Shown here one piece after another: positions 60,491-64,000 of a stretch of DNA of 64,000 nt (positions are counted from its first letter, which is position 1; every line of letters starts with the position of its first letter). The translations under genes were made by a program, and so were the position numbers. The stretch spans positions 1,455,501-1,519,500 of the forward strand of contig JAPQWV010000051.1 of NCBI GenBank assembly GCA_027422505.1, given 5' to 3'. Origin of the DNA: Craterostigma plantagineum (taxonomy: Eukaryota; Streptophyta; Magnoliopsida; Lamiales; Linderniaceae). The notes under the pieces are model-generated. The model saw only the letters and a list, made by a program, of their open reading frames with translations. It did not search any database and was not told where the DNA came from.

Positions 60491-60854
60491 TGTTAAAATA
60501 TTAAAATATTATAATATTTTCTTAATGTTATGGTGGTGTTAGGTTAATCAAAGCATATCATGCTTTGAAGTGTGTTAGGTTAACCAAAACATATCATGCT
60601 TTGATGTGTGTTAGGTTAACCAAATTATGGTTTATATGGTTGGAACTTTTGTCATATGTTATCTATTTAAGGGATGTATCAATATGTAATAATATGGTAA
60701 AATGTAAGCTATATATGTTATGAATGCATGAAAGAAGTTACGTGAGGTTCTTCTTAATTGTACCATTTTCTATTTCAAACTCACAAACATGTATTAAAGT
60801 CTTTCTCTATTTTCATTCAAGCTTCAACCTCATATCTTCATCAAAATTCCAACA
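60491..60854 (+). repeat. 5-prime LTR of nested element (364 bp)
   Basis: TGTTAAAATATT...TTCCAACA. It contains three imperfect copies of GTGTTAGGTTAA(T/C)CAAA at the start. Confidence 0.96.
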
Positions 60855-60866
60855 TGGTATCAGAGC
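60855..60866 (+). other. Primer binding site of nested element
   Basis: TGGTATCAGAGC directly after the LTR, matching the initiator tRNA-Met 3-prime end. Confidence 0.95.
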
Positions 60867-60927
60867 ATTCTTCTTGAGGGACTTGTGAAAATAAAATAAA
60901 ATTACACTGTCGAAGAAAGCGACGAAG

Positions 60928-62700
60928 ATGGCGAGCAACTCTCTAAGCACGGGGCCTCCGGTTTTCAATGGCGAAAACTATCACATATGGGCGATCAAGA
61001 TGAAGGCATATTTGAAAGCGCTATGCCTATGGAATGTGGTCGAAAATGATGAAGAACCACCGGCCTTACGAGCAAACCCGACGATTGCTCAAATGAAGAA
61101 GCACGAAGATGACCTCGCCAAAAAACCAAAAGCACTAACATGTTTACACTCGGCTCTCTCCGATATAATCTTCACAAGAATCATGACTTGTGAAAATCCA
61201 AAAGAAGCTTGGGATAAGTTGAAGGAAGAGTTCGAAGGAAGCGAAAGGGTGAAGAGCATCAAACTCTTAACATTGAAAAGAGAGTTTGAAATGTTGAAGA
61301 TGAAGGATGGAGACTCGGTGAAAGATTACTCTTCCAAGCTTTTAGATCTTGTTAACAAAATAAGGTTGACAGGAGAAGAGTTCAACGATGCAAAGGTGGT
61401 GGAAAAGATGATGATAAGCCTACCTTCAAAATTTGAGGCAAAGATTTCGGCTATCGAAGAATCATGTGACCTCAAGACTCTATCCGTTGCCGAGCTCATT
61501 AGCAAGCTTCAAACTCAAGAGCAACGAGCAAACATGAGAGAAGAAGATACCACCGAAGGAGCTTTTCCGGCCTTTAAAGTAAAGATCAAAGGAAAGCAAC
61601 TAGTAAAAGAAGGCACAAGCCAAGATGAAGGCAATGATGATGAAGATCAAGGTGCTCATAATTACAAATACAAATCAAAGCCGACTCGATCGTGCAAAAT
61701 ATGCTTTCGAAACAATCACGTCGAAAGTGATTGTTGGTACAAGGAAAAAGGTGCAATCCGGTGCAACTATTGTAAGAAAATGGGGCATCTTGAAAGGAAT
61801 TGTCGGCTTAAAAAACAAGACAACGTTCAACCACAACAAGCCAACGTCTCCGATGATCAAGAAGAGGCTAAAGAATGGCTCTTTATGGCGACTCCCGAAG
61901 AGAAAAGTGACCAAACATGGCTCATTGATAGTGGTTGTACAAGCCACATGTGCAAAGATGAAAAGTTGTTTGTGAGCTTGGACAAATCCATCAAGACGAA
62001 GGTACGACTAGGAAATGGCAAAGTTATTGAAGCCGAAGGTAAGGGATCGATACCGGTCAAAACAAAACGAGGTACAAAGTATATACCCGAAGTTCTCTTT
62101 GTTCCTCATCTAACTCAAAATCTTTTGAGTGTGTCGATAATGATGGAAAAAGGATACTCTCTTTTATTCAAAGACAACGCATGTGTTGTCTATGATCCGA
62201 ATGATGTGATTTTAGCCAAGGTGGCTATGGTTGGAAAAAGCTTTTCTATGAAGTTCAACGAAATATGTGAAGATGTTAACTATGTTTCACATGATGGAGA
62301 CGATTCATCTCTTGACTCGTCTATGGCGTATGAAAAATGTATGCATGCTATGTTGGAAAATTCCTCGCTAAAAGAAGTAACGAAGCATGACGAACGGGAA
62401 CATGCGATGAAGGAGGAGATGGCGATGGACGGAAATTTTCAAATTCGACGTTTGGCTCTCAATCCCTTAAAGAAGTCTAAAATGAGGAGGAGCACGCCAA
62501 AGCCAAAACTTGCCGTTCACGATGAAGCCGCTGCAAATGTAGAAACTGTGGAAATCAAGTTCCATGCTATTCGACTAGCTAAAGAGGGTGACAAGGTAAA
62601 ATTTGATCAATGGCATTCCCATGAACAATATACCGATATGATGATGAAACCATTGCGCAAAGGAAGACTCAAATGTCCAAGTGTGTTTGAGTGTCATTAA
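60928..62700 (+). CDS. Nested element gag-protease protein with C-terminal RNase H remnant
   Basis: A 590-residue uninterrupted ORF. Gag helices (PPVFNGENYHIWAIKMKAYL at the start, EAWDKLKEEFEG, VAELISKLQTQEQR) precede two CCHC knuckles beginning near residues 256 (CKICFRNNHVESDC) and 279 (CNYCKKMGHLERNC). The aspartic protease motif WLIDSGCTSHMC is near residue 331, followed by conserved VRLGNGK and LLSVSIMMEKGY. From about residue 541 to 585, VEIKFHAIRLAKEGDKV and the following segment resemble the extreme C-terminus of Copia RNase H. Integrase, RT and most of RNase H are missing, yet the frame is kept across the gap. Copia gag forms the particle that packages element RNA, and the protease processes it; partners must be supplied in trans. 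The ORF stops 18 bases before the right LTR. Confidence 0.92.
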   Translation: MASNSLSTGPPVFNGENYHIWAIKMKAYLKALCLWNVVENDEEPPALRANPTIAQMKKHEDDLAKKPKALTCLHSALSDIIFTRIMTCENPKEAWDKLKEEFEGSERVKSIKLLTLKREFEMLKMKDGDSVKDYSSKLLDLVNKIRLTGEEFNDAKVVEKMMISLPSKFEAKISAIEESCDLKTLSVAELISKLQTQEQRANMREEDTTEGAFPAFKVKIKGKQLVKEGTSQDEGNDDEDQGAHNYKYKSKPTRSCKICFRNNHVESDCWYKEKGAIRCNYCKKMGHLERNCRLKKQDNVQPQQANVSDDQEEAKEWLFMATPEEKSDQTWLIDSGCTSHMCKDEKLFVSLDKSIKTKVRLGNGKVIEAEGKGSIPVKTKRGTKYIPEVLFVPHLTQNLLSVSIMMEKGYSLLFKDNACVVYDPNDVILAKVAMVGKSFSMKFNEICEDVNYVSHDGDDSSLDSSMAYEKCMHAMLENSSLKEVTKHDEREHAMKEEMAMDGNFQIRRLALNPLKKSKMRRSTPKPKLAVHDEAAANVETVEIKFHAIRLAKEGDKVKFDQWHSHEQYTDMMMKPLRKGRLKCPSVFECH

Positions 62701-62718
62701 GAAAATATTAAGGAGGAG

Positions 62719-63082
62719 TGTTAAAATATTAAAATATTATAATATTTTCTTAATGTTATGGTGGTGTTAGGTTAATCAAAGCATATCATGCTTTGAAGTG
62801 TGTTAGGTTAACCAAAACATATCATGCTTTGATGTGTGTTAGGTTAACCAAATTATGGTTTATATGGTTGGAACTTTTGTCATATGTTATCTATTTAAGG
62901 GATGTATCAATATGTAATAATATGGTAAAATGTAAGCTATATATGTTATGAATGCATGAAAGAAGTTACGTGAGGTTCTTCTTAATTGTACCATTTTCTA
63001 TTTCAAACTCACAAACATGTATTAAAGTCTTTCTCTATTTTCATTCAAGCTTCAACCTCATATCTTCATCAAAATTCCAACA
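62719..63082 (+). repeat. 3-prime LTR of nested element (364 bp)
   Basis: Right copy, apparently identical to the left LTR over its full length. Confidence 0.96.
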
Positions 63083-63450
63083 CTATCATCGAGCAGCTGT
63101 GAGATGATCTCCGAAGGAACATTCCTCGATTCCTTAGGCTTCTCCATGTACAGCTCATCCAATCGCCTCCAAATTTCGTCCGCCGTGGACTGCTCCAACA
63201 CGTTTTTCAGAACATCATCGCCTAGACTCAAAATCAACATGCTTCGAGCCTTCGTTCGGATGATTTCCTTCTTCGTTGCACTTGAATCCTCAGGTAGCAA
63301 CTCCTCCTCAAGGCCGTACTCAACCAGACGAGCCTTCATCTTCAACTTCCAGGCATCGAAATCCTTCGATCCATTGAAGATATCCAATTCCAGTCGCATC
63401 GCAGTCATACAGCGAAGATCGAGCTCGTCGTCCACGCTCACCGCACCAAT

Positions 63451-64000
63451 TGTAGATCTACGACAGCCGATCGACTCGGAATTGACCTGTGTTTATGCGT
63501 GTGCGAATTGATCTAGCCTAATCGAGCAATCGCAGCTCAATTCGATCTGACAACGCAGCTCAAAACACAGAAAAAATGAAAACAGCATTTTACGTGGTTC
63601 GGCAAAGTTTGCCTACGTCCACGGACCAACAGAGCTTTCTATTCACTTGATCACCAACACGAGTTTTACAGTACTCCAAGTCTACTATAAAACCCTAGTT
63701 ATCAACTCTCTCTAATTCTCACTCTAGAGAAAGTTACTAGCTCTCGAAGATCAGCTCCCTGAAACATCAGATCTGGTATTTATATTAGAACTCTTCAGCT
63801 GTTATTTGCTGCGATCGTTATCAACCATCGGATCAATCTTCATCGCATCCAACGGTTACCATTTGTCCGCAGCCTTATACATAAAGTGCTCTTTCACTTA
63901 TAGAGTTGCTACATAACTCTTCCAGCAGCGAATCTCATCCGTCCGATCTTCAGGGCGCCAGATCCGACGACCACCATTTAACCTATTCAGTTTAAATCAA
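63451..64000 (-). repeat. Array LTR 6, truncated by window end
   Basis: First 550 bases of another array LTR, with private variants CGACAGCCG and GTTACTAGC. Whether the array continues beyond is unknown. Confidence 0.93.

Larger units (their letters stand above)
60491..63082 (+). mobile_element. Nested non-autonomous Copia element (gag-protease with RNase H remnant)
   Basis: 2,592 bp with 364-bp LTRs at 60491-60854 and 62719-63082 that look identical by eye. The target duplication is CTATC (60486-60490 and 63083-63087). The primer site TGGTATCAGAGC is at 60855-60866, and the polypurine tract AGGAGGAG at 62711-62718. The orientation is opposite to the array that it interrupts. It has one long intact ORF but no integrase or RT, so it is mobilised in trans. 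Identical LTRs indicate a very recent insertion, later than formation of unit 5. Confidence 0.96.
58922..63408 (-). pseudogene. Array unit 5 gag-protease, frame intact but split by a nested element
   Basis: The gag start lies at 63408-63083 and the remainder at 60490-58922. Between them is a nested element at 60491-63082, with the target CTATC duplicated. The segment from 60490 to the stop is uninterrupted, with all three indel sites of the other units intact. Without the insertion and its 5-bp duplication the coding segment would total 1,890 nt. This is therefore the only unit whose own frame was undamaged. After the protease comes an acidic, serine-rich stretch and then a lysine/serine/glutamate-rich tail without RT or integrase similarity. 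Confidence 0.9.
46549..64000 (-). mobile_element. Tandem array of gag-protease-only (TR-GAG-like) Copia elements with shared LTRs
   Basis: Six 728-bp LTRs (the sixth cut by the window end) alternate with five internal regions, all in the same orientation: LTR-INT-LTR-INT and so on, with each LTR shared by neighbours. Unit starts are 46549, 49415, 52273, 55130, 57986 and 63451. Internal lengths are 2138, 2130, 2129 and 2128 bp, and 2140 bp for the fifth after removing a nested insertion and its duplication. On the minus strand the LTR runs TGTTGGGAATT...GATCTACA, preceded by the purine tract AAGGTGGAGT. No integrase or reverse transcriptase sequence is present. The left end sits in XTH intron 2; the right end is outside the window. 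Confidence 0.93.

Overview
This window is nuclear DNA from a flowering plant, most likely a eudicot. The protein genes are split by many short GT-AG introns. There is a nuclear tRNA-Gly(TCC) gene, a MIR530-type hairpin, several MITE families and four insertions of Copia-type LTR retrotransposons. I cannot name the species from sequence alone.

Layout. (1) 1-6,030: a decayed leucine-rich-repeat (F-box/RNI-like) gene split by a 5.1-kb Copia element with frameshifted pol. (2) 6,812-28,751: a gene-dense, mostly housekeeping block: tRNA-Gly(TCC), an RlmN/Cfr-type radical-SAM RNA methyltransferase, a SAMHD1/VEN4-type dNTP triphosphohydrolase, a TIPIN/Csm3-Swi3 replication-fork protein with a CCHC knuckle, a NOT4-type RING/RRM E3 ligase, a phosphatidylinositol-transfer protein and EF1-alpha. 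A 750-bp poly(A) retroposon with 15-bp target duplications lies between the first two protein genes. (3) 29,781-36,450: a small unrecognised gene split by a young Tnt1-like Copia element and flanked by a perfect 42-bp inverted repeat, then a Ty3/Gypsy relic and AT-rich repeats. (4) 36,866-43,403: a kiwellin-like secreted protein, a MIR530 precursor and two tandem glyoxalase I genes with identical exon architecture. (5) 43,511-45,271: three different non-autonomous DNA elements in a row. (6) 46,093-64,000: the first two exons of an XTH gene, whose second intron is occupied by a tandem LTR-retrotransposon array that runs off the window.

The array is the most unusual object here. It consists of at least six 728-bp LTRs alternating with five 2.13-2.14-kb internal regions (LTR-INT-LTR-INT and so on), all on the minus strand. 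Each internal region encodes only gag and aspartic protease, with no integrase, reverse transcriptase or complete RNase H, so this is a non-autonomous TR-GAG-like family. Indels are shuffled among the units in a way that requires recombination or gene conversion. Only the fifth unit keeps an unshifted frame, and it is broken by a second, unrelated gag-protease-only element (60,491-63,082). That element has apparently identical LTRs, a complete 590-codon ORF and a C-terminal remnant of RNase H fused in frame.

The genes do not form a pathway. VEN4 (dNTP pools) and TIPIN (fork protection) are adjacent and both serve DNA replication. TIPIN has a three-copy 30-bp promoter repeat built from TGGGCT/AGCCCA site-II elements. 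Exon models for seven multi-exon genes were built by hand; every junction keeps frame and uses GT-AG, except two GC-AG introns.
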